A program made the translations under genes and the position numbers. Positions 1-8,358 of a stretch of DNA of 32,454 nt are shown in pieces. Source of the stretch: Nitrospirota bacterium (GTDB taxonomy: Bacteria; Nitrospirota; Thermodesulfovibrionia; Thermodesulfovibrionales; JdFR-85); contig WFMM01000158.1 of NCBI GenBank assembly GCA_015484595.1, forward strand, positions 1 to 32,454, read 5' to 3'. Below the pieces are notes generated by a model. That model was not told where the DNA came from. It searched no databases and saw only the letters and a program-made list of their open reading frames with translations. The stretch's first letter is position 1, and every line of letters starts with the position of its first letter.

Positions 1-617
1 TAGTCCCTGAGTTCGGGAACGAAGTGGGGATTTTTAAGAAACCTTACATCAAAGAGCAGGTCTATGTTCTGGGGGATCCCGAACTTAAACCCAAAGGATA
101 TGAGATTAATAGAAAAGCTCTTTTCTGAAGTGTCACCATAGGTCTCTGTAATAAGTGCCCTTAATTGATGAGGTGTATAGGACGATGTGTCTATTACCCT
201 GTCAGCTATCTCCCTTAGGGGGTTCAGGTATTCAGTTTCAAGCCTAAGGGCCTCTTCCACATCCATATCTGTTTGCTCAGAAAGCGGATGGGGTCTTCTG
301 GTCTCCTTGAATCTCCTCAAAAGCACCGAGGGCTCTGCCTCAAGAAATACAACCTCCACATGATGAAGCATCTTCATCTCGGATATAATCTTTTCAGCAT
401 CCTTAAGAAGTTCCTTTTCTCTTACATCAATGCTCAGTCCTATGTTTTTCATGTTCTGTGTTTCCCCACTCAGGGTTATAAAGTTCTTAAGAAGCGGAAG
501 GGGGAAGTTGTCAATACAGAAGTAACCGCTGTCCTCGAGTGCCCTGAGTGCTACTGACTTACCAGCCCCTGAAAGGCCCGTAACGATGATTATTCGTTTT
601 TTCAAATCCTCTGCCAT
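1..617 (-). CDS. rapZ: RNase adapter protein RapZ (YvcJ family P-loop protein), 3' end beyond window
   Basis: Manual minus-strand translation from ATG at 617: MAEDLKKRIIIVTGLSGAGKSVALRALEDSGYFCIDNFPLPLL...; Walker A GLSGAGKS and the DNFP/LP motif are typical of RapZ. Open to the window edge, so absent from the ORF track. Confidence 0.9.
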   Translation of the reverse strand, partial: MAEDLKKRIIIVTGLSGAGKSVALRALEDSGYFCIDNFPLPLLKNFITLSGETQNMKNIGLSIDVREKELLKDAEKIISEMKMLHHVEVVFLEAEPSVLLRRFKETRRPHPLSEQTDMDVEEALRLETEYLNPLREIADRVIDTSSYTPHQLRALITETYGDTSEKSFSINLISFGFKFGIPQNIDLLFDVRFLKNPHFVPELRD

Positions 618-637
618 GGTTATTCATACAATACAAA

Positions 638-665
638 CCACCATCCCTGTTTCCAGAGATGGTGG
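638..665. terminator. Hairpin between hpf and rapZ
   Basis: CCACCATC-N12-GATGGTGG inverted repeat; only a weak T-run. Confidence 0.4.
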
Positions 666-693
666 CCTGTAAAGGGTGGCATTGACTTTTTTA

Positions 694-1215
694 TTATTCT
701 GGCTCAATTAATCCAAAGTCACCGTCTTTTCTCTTGTATATTACATTTATCTGGTCTGTATCGGAATTGGTAAAGACAAAGAAGTCCTTGTCAAGAAGTT
801 CCATCTGCATTGCCGCCTCTTCAACGGTCATGGGCTTCATGGCAAACTTCTTTCTCTTGATAATCCTTACCTCAGGTGTTTCCTCACTAACCTCTGTTTC
901 AGTGGAGGATGAGGCTTTGTTTTCCTTTCTGTGGGCAGTCAGTTTGCCCTTGTATTTCTTAATCTGTCTGTCAAGTTTTTCAATTACCTCGTCAATAGAG
1001 GCGTAGATCTCACCTGTTACAGCTTCAGCCTGAATTATCACACCGTTTACCCTTAGCTGGATCTCAGCCTTGTGACGATACTTCTCAACTGAAAGTGTGA
1101 TGTTGGCCTCGGTGATGTTGGACACATACTTGTCAAACTTTTTAACCTTTGACTGTGCGTAGTCCCTTAAGGCTGGTGTGATTTCAAGATGACGACCATA
1201 GATTTTCACATTCAT
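694..1215 (-). CDS. hpf: Ribosome hibernation-promoting factor, long form (HPF/RaiA)
   Basis: 173 aa; N-terminal S30AE-like domain (MNVKIYGRHLEITPALRDYAQSKVKKFDKY) and C-terminal dimerization domain (VIKRKKFAMKPMTVEEAAMQMELLDKDFFVFTNSDTDQINVIYKRKDGDFGLIEP). Confidence 0.95.
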   Translation of the reverse strand: MNVKIYGRHLEITPALRDYAQSKVKKFDKYVSNITEANITLSVEKYRHKAEIQLRVNGVIIQAEAVTGEIYASIDEVIEKLDRQIKKYKGKLTAHRKENKASSSTETEVSEETPEVRIIKRKKFAMKPMTVEEAAMQMELLDKDFFVFTNSDTDQINVIYKRKDGDFGLIEPE

Positions 1216-1250
1216 GACAACCTCCGATTGTTAATTATTAATTAGCAAAA

Positions 1251-1478
1251 TCATAATTTTTCCAAAAAACTATCAACCGATATCCTTGCCTGTTTCAATA
1301 TATGCGATAATGTTGACCTTTTTATAGGCTTATGTGCTGGAACTATGATCTTCAAAACTTCATTCACTACATGTTTTTGCATTCTGATATGAGAACCTTT
1401 TTGCTTAACTACTACCCATCCATCTCTTTGTAATGCCTTAATAACCTTGTCATAATTTAGACTCGGAACCTTGCTCAT
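1251..1478 (-). CDS. hicA: HicA-family mRNA interferase toxin
   Basis: 75 aa, dsRBD-like HicA fold with GW..VVKQKGSHIRMQKH (catalytic His); overlaps hicB by 4 nt. Confidence 0.88.
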   Translation of the reverse strand: MSKVPSLNYDKVIKALQRDGWVVVKQKGSHIRMQKHVVNEVLKIIVPAHKPIKRSTLSHILKQARISVDSFLEKL

Positions 1479-1678
1479 ATTGCTAATTCTACTTCCTCTG
1501 CTTGAGCAATAGCTAACCTATCATCCTCCACAGGTTCCAGATAAAGTTCAATGGCTTCTCTAATGTTTTTTAACGCCTCTTCTTTTGTATCGCCCTCAGA
1601 AATACAGCCAGGCAGGGAAGGAACTATGGCTGTATACCCACCTTCTTCACTAGGTTCCAGGTATACCTTGATTTTCAT
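1475..1678 (-). CDS. hicB: HicB-family antitoxin
   Basis: 67 aa, MKIKVYLEPSEEGGYTAIVPSLPGCISEGDTKEEALKNIREAIELYLE, the canonical HicB N-terminal partial RNase H-like fold. Confidence 0.9.
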   Translation of the reverse strand: MKIKVYLEPSEEGGYTAIVPSLPGCISEGDTKEEALKNIREAIELYLEPVEDDRLAIAQAEEVELAI

Positions 1679-1726
1679 ATTCTCCTCCGCATACTTCTAT
1701 TTTCTCACTATTTGTTTTATGACCTC

Positions 1727-3199
1727 TTACGAGAGATTAACCCTTTTTCTCTTCGAGTGGGAAGGTATCTTCAGTTCCTCTCTGTACTTGGCAACTGTCC
1801 TGCGTGCAATCTTTATATTCTTTTGTTTCAGGAGATCCGCTATCTTTTGGTCACTGTAAGGCTTTCTTGGGTCTTCACTTTCGATAATCTTTTTTATCAT
1901 CTCCTTGACAATGGTTGATGATACCTCCTGACCATCAGAGTTTTTAAGGCCACTTGAGAAAAAGAACCTGAAGCTGAATATTCCGTGCTCGCAGGCAAGG
2001 TATTTATTAAGGGTTACCCTGCTTACAGTGCTTTCGTGCATATGGATATCCTCTGCAACGGTTTTAAGATTAAGGGGCTTCAGGTAGTCCTTTCCCTTTT
2101 CAAAGAAGTCTCGCTGAAACTTCACTATGCTTTCAGTAACCTTGTATATGGTTCTGTTACGCTGGTCAAGGCTCTTAAGCAACCACATGGCAGAGCGGAG
2201 CTTTTCAGTAAGGAACTTTTTCTCCTCCTTTGTAAGGTCCTTCTGGTTTGCAAGAATCATCCTGTAGTAGCTGTTAAGCCTTATCCTTGGCATACCCTCT
2301 TCGTTAAGGGTTATCTTGAAACCCTCCTCTGTCCTTTCCACAAACACATCCGGCACTATGTAGTTTGTCTCGTGAGAGGCAAAGTTCCTTGCAGGCTTGG
2401 GGTCGAGTTCGTTGATGATGTTTACAGCCATCATTACATCCTCAAGGGTTGCATTGTACTGCTTCACGATGGCATTGTAGTTCTTTTTCTCAAGGTCTTT
2501 GAGATTGTTCTGAACAATCCTTTCAACCAGCGTGCCTTCAAGACCAAGATGTCTTAACTGTATGAGCAGGCACTCCTTTAGGTCCCTTGCACCAATTCCA
2601 GGAGGGTCAAGGTCGTGTATTATCCGCAATGCCTCCTCTACCTTTTGAACCGGTTTTCCTGAAAGCTCTGAAAGCTCCTCAACAGTGGTTTTCAGATAGC
2701 CGTTTTCGTCAATGTTGCCAATGATAAGCTCTGCTATCTCCTTTATCTCCTCAGGTGCATCAGTGAGGCGTAGTTGCCAGTTCAGGTGGTCGTACAAAGT
2801 GGTGGATGAGCTTGCAAACTGCTCAAAGCTTGGAGCTGTTTCCACGCCAGGGTTAAAGTATCCGAGGTCCCGACCATCATGTCCTCGCTCCTCAAAGTAA
2901 TCATCCACCATGAAACGCATCATCTTCTCAAGGGGAAGAAGGTTTTCATCAGGTGTGGTCTCTTGAGACTGCTCATCCTGCTCCTGTATCTGTGAGGATG
3001 GAGAGTCATTTCCATCGGGAAGCTCTTCCCTTAACTCATCCTGTGCCTCCTCAAGAAAGGGGTTCTGCATCAGTTCCTGATTGATAGCCTGCGTGAGCTC
3101 AAGCTGTGGTAACTGAAGAAGTTTGATAGCCTGCTGAAGCTGTGGCGTTAATACGAGCTTTTGCGTAAGTTTCAGGTCTAATTTTGTTTCAAGTGCCAT
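1727..3199 (-). CDS. rpoN: RNA polymerase sigma-54 factor
   Basis: 490 aa; N-terminal LKLTQKLVLTPQLQQAIKLLQLPQLEL and C-terminal RpoN box ARRTVAKYREELKIPSHSKRK. Confidence 0.98.
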   Translation of the reverse strand: MALETKLDLKLTQKLVLTPQLQQAIKLLQLPQLELTQAINQELMQNPFLEEAQDELREELPDGNDSPSSQIQEQDEQSQETTPDENLLPLEKMMRFMVDDYFEERGHDGRDLGYFNPGVETAPSFEQFASSSTTLYDHLNWQLRLTDAPEEIKEIAELIIGNIDENGYLKTTVEELSELSGKPVQKVEEALRIIHDLDPPGIGARDLKECLLIQLRHLGLEGTLVERIVQNNLKDLEKKNYNAIVKQYNATLEDVMMAVNIINELDPKPARNFASHETNYIVPDVFVERTEEGFKITLNEEGMPRIRLNSYYRMILANQKDLTKEEKKFLTEKLRSAMWLLKSLDQRNRTIYKVTESIVKFQRDFFEKGKDYLKPLNLKTVAEDIHMHESTVSRVTLNKYLACEHGIFSFRFFFSSGLKNSDGQEVSSTIVKEMIKKIIESEDPRKPYSDQKIADLLKQKNIKIARRTVAKYREELKIPSHSKRKRVNLS

Positions 3200-3924
3200 T
3201 ACAGTGCAAACTCCTCTCCAAGATAGGTTTCCCTGACCTCTTTATTGTTGACAAGCCTTTCCGGGGTTCCTTCATCCAGTATCTCACCATTGTTTATAAT
3301 GTATGCCCTGTCAGTTATCGAGAGAGTATCCCTTACATTGTGGTCTGTTATCAATACTCCTATCCCCTTATCTTTAAGATACCTCAAAATCCTTTTTAAT
3401 TCAAGTATTGCTATGGGGTCAATGCCTGCAAAGGGCTCGTCAAAGAGTATAAACACAGGCTCTGTGGCAAGGGTGCGGGCAATCTCGGTCCTTCTTCTTT
3501 CGCCCCCTGAAAGCATGTATCCCTTTCGGTCAGCAAACTCCCTGAGTTTAAACTCATCAAGTAGTCTCTCGACACGCTCTGCTATCTCTTCACCGCTGTA
3601 GCCTCTTATCTCAAGGACAGCCATCAGGTTTTCCCTAACCGTGAGCTTTCTGAATACCGATGGCTCCTGTGGAAGATAGCTTATGCCAAGCCTTGCCCGT
3701 TGATACATTGGAAGCCCCGAGATCTCCTGCTCATCAAAAAAAATCCTTCCTCCATCCATCTTTATCATTCCGACCAGCATGTAAAAGGTGGTCGTCTTGC
3801 CAGCTCCGTTTGGGCCCAATAACCCAACTATCTCACCTGAATTAACGCTCAGGTTTACCCCCTTAACTGCTACTTTTCCCCTGTATGTCTTTTTTAATCC
3901 TTCGCAGTAGAGTTTATGAGCCAT
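3199..3924 (-). CDS. lptB: LPS export ABC transporter ATP-binding protein LptB
   Basis: 241 aa; Walker A GPNGAGKTT, signature LSGGERRRTEIARTLA; adjacent to lptA/lptC and rpoN. Confidence 0.96.
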   Translation of the reverse strand: MAHKLYCEGLKKTYRGKVAVKGVNLSVNSGEIVGLLGPNGAGKTTTFYMLVGMIKMDGGRIFFDEQEISGLPMYQRARLGISYLPQEPSVFRKLTVRENLMAVLEIRGYSGEEIAERVERLLDEFKLREFADRKGYMLSGGERRRTEIARTLATEPVFILFDEPFAGIDPIAILELKRILRYLKDKGIGVLITDHNVRDTLSITDRAYIINNGEILDEGTPERLVNNKEVRETYLGEEFAL

Positions 3925-4429
3925 CTTTTCTGGGCTCCTGTTTTATTGTCAGGTGCGAGTTTTCAACCTCTGAGTTTCCTGTCTGGAGGTTATAGGTTAT
4001 CCTGCTACCACGCACTACGGTCTTTGGGTCCTCGGCCACAGGGTTACCAGTGAAGACTATCAACTGTTTGTCCCTGTAATACAGGGCCTCCCGGGCAGTG
4101 ACCTTCTGGTCTTTTTTGGTGACCACCACATGACCTTTTGCGTGAATAACTTTAATCTCACCATCTTTTTTGTACTGGACTTCCATCCAGTCTGCCTTCA
4201 GGGTAGTCTGTCCCTGCGTTGCAACCACATTGCCTGAAAAGGTGGCCAGGCCCTTTTCGTTGTCTGTAACGAGCCTGTCAGAGGTTATCTCTATTGGACC
4301 TTTGTCGTTGAAAAAACCCTTTTCAGTTGATGTCGCAGCACCTGCTGAAAGGGGCAGGATAACAAAAGCAAGGAGTGTTATTAAAAGCCCATTAAGTGGT
4401 ATTTGCTTATTTAAAAATGGTTTTGACAT
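3914..4429 (-). CDS. lptA: LPS transport periplasmic protein LptA (OstA-like)
   Basis: 171 aa; signal peptide plus OstA-type repeats (PIEITSDRLVTDNEKGLATFSGNVVATQGQTTLKADWMEV). Confidence 0.9.
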   Translation of the reverse strand: MSKPFLNKQIPLNGLLITLLAFVILPLSAGAATSTEKGFFNDKGPIEITSDRLVTDNEKGLATFSGNVVATQGQTTLKADWMEVQYKKDGEIKVIHAKGHVVVTKKDQKVTAREALYYRDKQLIVFTGNPVAEDPKTVVRGSRITYNLQTGNSEVENSHLTIKQEPRKDGS

Positions 4430-4913
4430 TTCCTTCTATCTCCAGTCTGTTTCTGTCCTTTAGTTTAGCCCTTTCTCCTGTGATGGTAAGTCTTTTTCCC
4501 CTTATAATCACACCGTTTTTTGCAGAGATACTGCCCTTTTCAGGGTTGTATTTAAGATTGCTGGTTTCAAACTGGAGTTTTTCTGTGTAACCCTTCACAG
4601 TGCTATCAAACCGTATTGTCCCCTTTTTGAGGTTATAAACCCCACTTTCAGAGGAGAGTCTGAACTGTCTTTCAGGATAGTAGATGGAGACATCGCTCAG
4701 GTAGGCCACATCCTGGTTTTGTGTAAATCGAGCCTCCTTTATGCTTGCAACCCATTGAACTGAATCCTTAAGAATCTTTTTTATTTTAATGTCCTTCATT
4801 ACAGAGCTTTCAGTGTGAAGGCCGAACTGGTCCGTTTGAAGGGGATGCTTTAAGAGTATAAGCCCACTCAGTATAATTAACAGAGGAAGGGTAAGATATA
4901 TAGTCTTTTTCAT
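4407..4913 (-). CDS. lptC: LPS export system protein LptC
   Basis: 168 aa; N-terminal membrane anchor, LptC-like beta-jellyroll; position upstream of lptA. Confidence 0.85.
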   Translation of the reverse strand: MKKTIYLTLPLLIILSGLILLKHPLQTDQFGLHTESSVMKDIKIKKILKDSVQWVASIKEARFTQNQDVAYLSDVSIYYPERQFRLSSESGVYNLKKGTIRFDSTVKGYTEKLQFETSNLKYNPEKGSISAKNGVIIRGKRLTITGERAKLKDRNRLEIEGNVKTIFK

Positions 4914-5044
4914 ATCTAAATTTTAACAGAATTTAATATTAATAGCAAGAACCTTGCCAGGAAGGGAGGGGGAGGGGGCAGTTTTTAGTTTTGAGTGAAT
5001 AGTGTTGAGTGTTTAGTAAAAAAAACAACTCAAGTAATATTATC

Positions 5045-5125
5045 AACGCAATGAACGCAATTAACGCAAGTAACGCTATTAACGCAATGAACCCAATGAA
5101 CGCAAATAACGCTCCCAACGCAATA
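5045..5125. repeat. 9-bp tandem array, consensus AACGCAATN, 9 in-phase units
   Basis: aacgcaatg/aacgcaatt/aacgcaagt/aacgctatt/aacgcaatg/aacccaatg/aacgcaaat/aacgctccc/aacgcaata read directly. Confidence 0.95.
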
Positions 5126-5263
5126 ACCAATAACTAATACACCAATATACCAATATACCAATTTCTAATCTCTAAATCCCAAATTCTAAACAAATACCAA
5201 ATCACAATTTCTAAAACAAAAGCGGGGTTGTTTAAAAATATAGTGGAGTGGTGGGTAAGAAGA

Positions 5264-5302
5264 AAAGCCCGTCCGCATTTAAAAGATCAGCGGACGGGCT
5301 TT
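5264..5302 (-). terminator. Rho-independent-like hairpin downstream of first PEP-CTERM gene
   Basis: AAAGCCCGTCCGC-N13-GCGGACGGGCTTT, 13-bp stem immediately 3' of the CDS. Confidence 0.8.
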
Positions 5303-5324
5303 AAAGTGTTTTAAAGAGTCCTGT

Positions 5325-5975
5325 TTATTTGTTCTTTTTTCTCTTTCTCAATCCCGCAACGCCCACGAGCCCGCTTCCGAGGAGAAGGAGGGTAGAGGGT
5401 TCGGGGACGGGGGAGGTAACTACATCTTCTATCCCAAGATTGAAACCATGCCAGAATTCTGGCTGTAAGACATCAAACGAGAAAGAGCTATAGATTCCTT
5501 GAAATTGCAATATTCCATTAAATTCCGTACCAGTAAAATTATTTCCGTCAATAGAATAATCAACATATCCCCAGTAGTTAGGGCCAGAAGAGAGAACTGT
5601 GAAAGGGGAATCAAAACTGTAAGTTACATCTGCATATGGAGCTCCTACGCTGACAAGGGCTAAGTAAGGGTTGATTACCGGAGTGTCAAAGTAGAGGGTA
5701 AAGTTTCCTACATCATAAATTCTTATCAAATCCGTAGGCTGAAGCCCGCCGAAACTTCCGGATGGTGATGTTCCTCCAGTATAAGAATTGTTATAGTAAT
5801 AGTCACCGTCAATTAAATCCCATGTATTACCTGAGAGAGAAACATGAATGTCAGTACTCCCTATAGTGAGAGTACCGGAAGTGGTTGATTGCCAATCAAT
5901 CCATGTAACTGCCCATGCATTAGGTAAGAGGGAAAAGATCAAAGTAATACATAACAATAATAAAAATTTTTTCAT
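5325..5975 (-). CDS. PEP-CTERM sorting domain-containing secreted protein
   Basis: 216 aa; signal peptide; C-terminus VPEPSTLLLLGSGLVGVAGLRKRKKNK (PEP motif, TM segment, basic tail). Confidence 0.92.
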   Translation of the reverse strand: MKKFLLLLCITLIFSLLPNAWAVTWIDWQSTTSGTLTIGSTDIHVSLSGNTWDLIDGDYYYNNSYTGGTSPSGSFGGLQPTDLIRIYDVGNFTLYFDTPVINPYLALVSVGAPYADVTYSFDSPFTVLSSGPNYWGYVDYSIDGNNFTGTEFNGILQFQGIYSSFSFDVLQPEFWHGFNLGIEDVVTSPVPEPSTLLLLGSGLVGVAGLRKRKKNK

Positions 5976-6119
5976 CGTTTATTACCTCCTTTTTAAAATT
6001 ATTTTTTCTAACTTTGTTTTCAATCTTTGGAAAATTTAACAAATTTTAACTTGCGAGGAAATTAAAATACTGGATTGCATATGTTTCGTTCCTCCCCTTA
6101 TTTTTCTAAATTTAAAAAA

Positions 6120-6134
6120 GCAAATAATATGCCA
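6120..6134 (-). promoter_or_regulatory. Sigma-54 (-24/-12) promoter of PEP-CTERM gene 1
   Basis: Minus strand TGGCATATTATTTGC: GG-N10-GC spacing exact. Confidence 0.85.
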
Positions 6135-6191
6135 AGATAAAATATTATTATTTTTCAACAAGTTATAATTAACAGGAAAAGATAAATATAA

Positions 6192-6214
6192 AAGTGTAAA
6201 GATTTTTTACACTT
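6192..6214. promoter_or_regulatory. Palindrome AAGTGTAAA-N5-TTTACACTT upstream of PEP-CTERM gene 1
   Basis: Perfect 9-bp arms; counterpart at 9440-9468. Confidence 0.7.
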
Positions 6215-6268
6215 AAAAACGCTGATTTCTGGTATTTTTATATAAAATGCCTAATAATCAGGCAAAAA

Positions 6269-6311
6269 CTGTAAAATTTTTCGACAGTTAAGTGTAAAGT
6301 TTCCCGACAGT
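6269..6311. promoter_or_regulatory. Paired activator-like boxes (PEP-CTERM locus 1)
   Basis: CTGTAAAATTTTTCGACAGT (6269-6288) and GTGTAAAGTTTCCCGACAGT (6292-6311), 23 bp apart; nearly identical pair at 9525-9567. Confidence 0.8.
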
Positions 6312-6400
6312 TATGATATCTTTAATATTCCACCTCGTAGGTGGTATTTTGTATTCCTCAATGGCTCATAAATAATTCTCCTGCTTTCATTTTAAAATGC

Positions 6401-6406
6401 TATAAT
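6401..6406 (+). promoter_or_regulatory. Extended -10 (TGC-TATAAT) of HEPN gene
   Basis: aaTGCTATAATaa; same string upstream of the second MNT/HEPN gene (9686-9694). Confidence 0.6.
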
Positions 6407-6412
6407 AATTTT

Positions 6413-6802
6413 ATGAAAAGATGGAACGACTGGTATAAACAGGGTAAAAGGGATTTTGAGAGAGCACAGTTAGACCTTGAGTATAAGTATTACGAGTGGG
6501 CATGCTTTACCTCACAACAGGCATCAGAAAAGATAATTAAGGCTTTGGCTTTAAAATTAGGCTTCAATATGTGGGGGCATTCTCTTACAGAAATATTGAA
6601 CATCCTTTCAGAGAGTTTAGATATACCTGATGATATAAAAGATGATGCTAAACTTTTAGATTTATACTATATACCAACAAGATACCCCAATGGTTTTCCA
6701 TCCGGAAAACCTGCTGACTACTTTACTGAAAAACATGCAAGGGAGGCCATTAATGCGGCAGACCGTATCATCAGGTTCTGTGAAGGCTATATGGATAAAT
6801 AA
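6413..6802 (+). CDS. HEPN domain protein (HepT-like partner of MntA-type nucleotidyltransferase)
   Basis: MKRWNDWYKQGKRDFERAQLDLEYKYYEWACFTSQQASEKIIKALALKLG...; HEPN-type helical protein; the ATG at 6413 is preferred over the longer ORF start because of the promoter position. Confidence 0.85.
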   Translation: MKRWNDWYKQGKRDFERAQLDLEYKYYEWACFTSQQASEKIIKALALKLGFNMWGHSLTEILNILSESLDIPDDIKDDAKLLDLYYIPTRYPNGFPSGKPADYFTEKHAREAINAADRIIRFCEGYMDK

Positions 6803-7106
6803 GGAGAAGCTTATAGAAAGATTAAAGTCAGCGTGTTCTGATGCCAGGAAAGAATTTCCTGAAATAAAGGAGATATGGCTGATTGGTTCACTTGCTAAAG
6901 GAGAAGAAACGGGATTAAGCGATATAGATCTGTTTATTATCGCAAACACAAAAATAAAAAATCCTATTGAGAGGATTAAGCCATATTTCAACTATTTCAC
7001 TGATAAACTTAAAATGAGTATTGATATAATTGTGGCAACCCCGGAAGAGAAAAGTTTATTTAACAGATTTTTAAAAGAAGGACTCCTTATAAAAACTGTT
7101 TCCTGA
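6753..7106 (+). CDS. MNT-type nucleotidyltransferase (MntA-like)
   Basis: IWLIGSLAKGEETGLSDIDLFII: GS-x10-DxD nucleotidyltransferase signature; overlaps the HEPN gene. Start uncertain (ATG 6753 or GTG 6780). Confidence 0.85.
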   Translation: MRQTVSSGSVKAIWINKEKLIERLKSACSDARKEFPEIKEIWLIGSLAKGEETGLSDIDLFIIANTKIKNPIERIKPYFNYFTDKLKMSIDIIVATPEEKSLFNRFLKEGLLIKTVS

Positions 7107-7212
7107 ATCTGTAAATTTTATCACTCACATGAGTATTGTCAGGAGGGAATTTAATGTCTCCCTTTCAGGACAAGAATCTGTCCGTGGTGACCCTTATGTT
7201 GTGTGTTCTTAA

Positions 7213-7344
7213 TTATCTTTGAGAATCCCTATAAATTTCATCTCTGATTACCATGAGGACCTCCCTCATACTTCTTTCCCTTGATGGAACTACTTTCCCT
7301 AACTTTATAAAACACTCTCTAATTCTTTCAGTTTCTTCTCCCAA
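7213..7344 (-). CDS. Possible 43-aa ORF with TTG start
   Basis: Manual translation MGEETERIRECFIKLGKVVPSRERSMREVLMVIRDEIYRDSQR; GGGGAAGGAG just upstream; overlaps the 3' end of 7305..7616 in another frame. Confidence 0.35.
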   Translation of the reverse strand: MGEETERIRECFIKLGKVVPSRERSMREVLMVIRDEIYRDSQR

Positions 7345-7616
7345 TACTCCTTCCCCTGCTGTGCAAATTCCCATGCCATGAGATCATCGTATTTTTCAAA
7401 ATCCTCTTCCCGGGATTCATACTGTCTTTTAAACTCCTCCAGGTTCGTACCATATTTTTTTTCAAATCCTTCTATCTCTTCTGCGAAACTGGAGATCCTG
7501 CAAAGAATCTCTGTAACTAGAGAATCCTTTATTAAACCCTTTACATCCTTAAAATCCAACTCTCGTATCAATGCATCAATTTTCTCATTTAAAGTTAAAG
7601 TGGACAATCCATTCAC
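7305..7616 (-). CDS. Hypothetical coiled-coil-like protein, 103 aa
   Basis: Intact ORF with charged helical composition; no family recognised. Confidence 0.6.
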   Translation of the reverse strand: MNGLSTLTLNEKIDALIRELDFKDVKGLIKDSLVTEILCRISSFAEEIEGFEKKYGTNLEEFKRQYESREEDFEKYDDLMAWEFAQQGKEYWEKKLKELESVL

Positions 7617-7687
7617 TCCCTTTTGAAAGGTCGGTTTTTAAAAACCTTTATCTAAATATACAATAGAAAAAGAGCAACTTGCAACAT

Positions 7688-7732
7688 AAAAAAACCACCC
7701 ACCCACCAATCAATCAAGGACCGGTGGGTGGG
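7688..7732 (-). terminator. Rho-independent terminator of the two-gene PEP-CTERM operon
   Basis: Minus strand CCCACCCACC-N15-GGTGGGTGGG followed by TGGTTTTTTT. Confidence 0.88.
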
Positions 7733-7766
7733 CAAGTCTTTAAGGTCACTGCCTGTCAATAGCTTC

Positions 7767-8357
7767 TTAGTTTTTAAATCTCTTTCCCAATCCCACAACA
7801 CCCACGAGGCCAGAGCCAAGGAGGAATATGGTGGCAGGCTCTGGGACAGGGGCAACATTAGTGTTTACATTAACAGTGATTGTTCCATAATTGTCAAAAT
7901 TATTTGAATCCCAGTAATACAATTTCAATATCCCATCCCCTGGCGCTGTGCCTGAAAAGTTAGTCCCCAGGAGAAAGAAATTTCCTTCTATTTCTCCAAC
8001 CAAAGCCCCATATGGTGCACACAAACCATTTTGACACCAGTTCCCAAAATTCGCACCTATTAAAGTGCCTGCTGGTTGACCAGATTCATCTGAGCCAGTT
8101 GCATACAATGGCCCTATTAGTCCATCTGCATTTGACCATCTTGGAAGAGAACCTGCACTCCATAGATCATTTGGATCTGCAGTCACTGTGAAGAAATCAC
8201 CAGATGATAAATAAATTCCTGTGTCAAGTCCTGTTCCACCAGAACTACTGTTGGCTTTTGCATCAACGGTAAATGTTAGACAAAAGGCGTCATTAGCAAC
8301 AAAAATTAGAAAGAGACATAATAAACAAATTGTAACAAGATATTTTTTTCGAGTCAT
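7767..8357 (-). CDS. PEP-CTERM sorting domain-containing secreted protein
   Basis: 196 aa; signal peptide; C-terminus VPEPATIFLLGSGLVGVVGLGKRFKN. Confidence 0.92.
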   Translation of the reverse strand: MTRKKYLVTICLLCLFLIFVANDAFCLTFTVDAKANSSSGGTGLDTGIYLSSGDFFTVTADPNDLWSAGSLPRWSNADGLIGPLYATGSDESGQPAGTLIGANFGNWCQNGLCAPYGALVGEIEGNFFLLGTNFSGTAPGDGILKLYYWDSNNFDNYGTITVNVNTNVAPVPEPATIFLLGSGLVGVVGLGKRFKN

Positions 8358-8358
8358 C

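Noticed and set aside
1985-2557. 190-aa plus-strand ORF antisense to rpoN
   Set aside because: Antisense shadow of the RpoN coding sequence.
4939-5130. 63-aa hydrophobic ORF (FAFIGFIALIALLALIAFIALI) as a membrane peptide
   Set aside because: The frame is a by-product of the 9-bp array (period divisible by 3); no RBS or homology evidence. Kept only as a note in the repeat finding.
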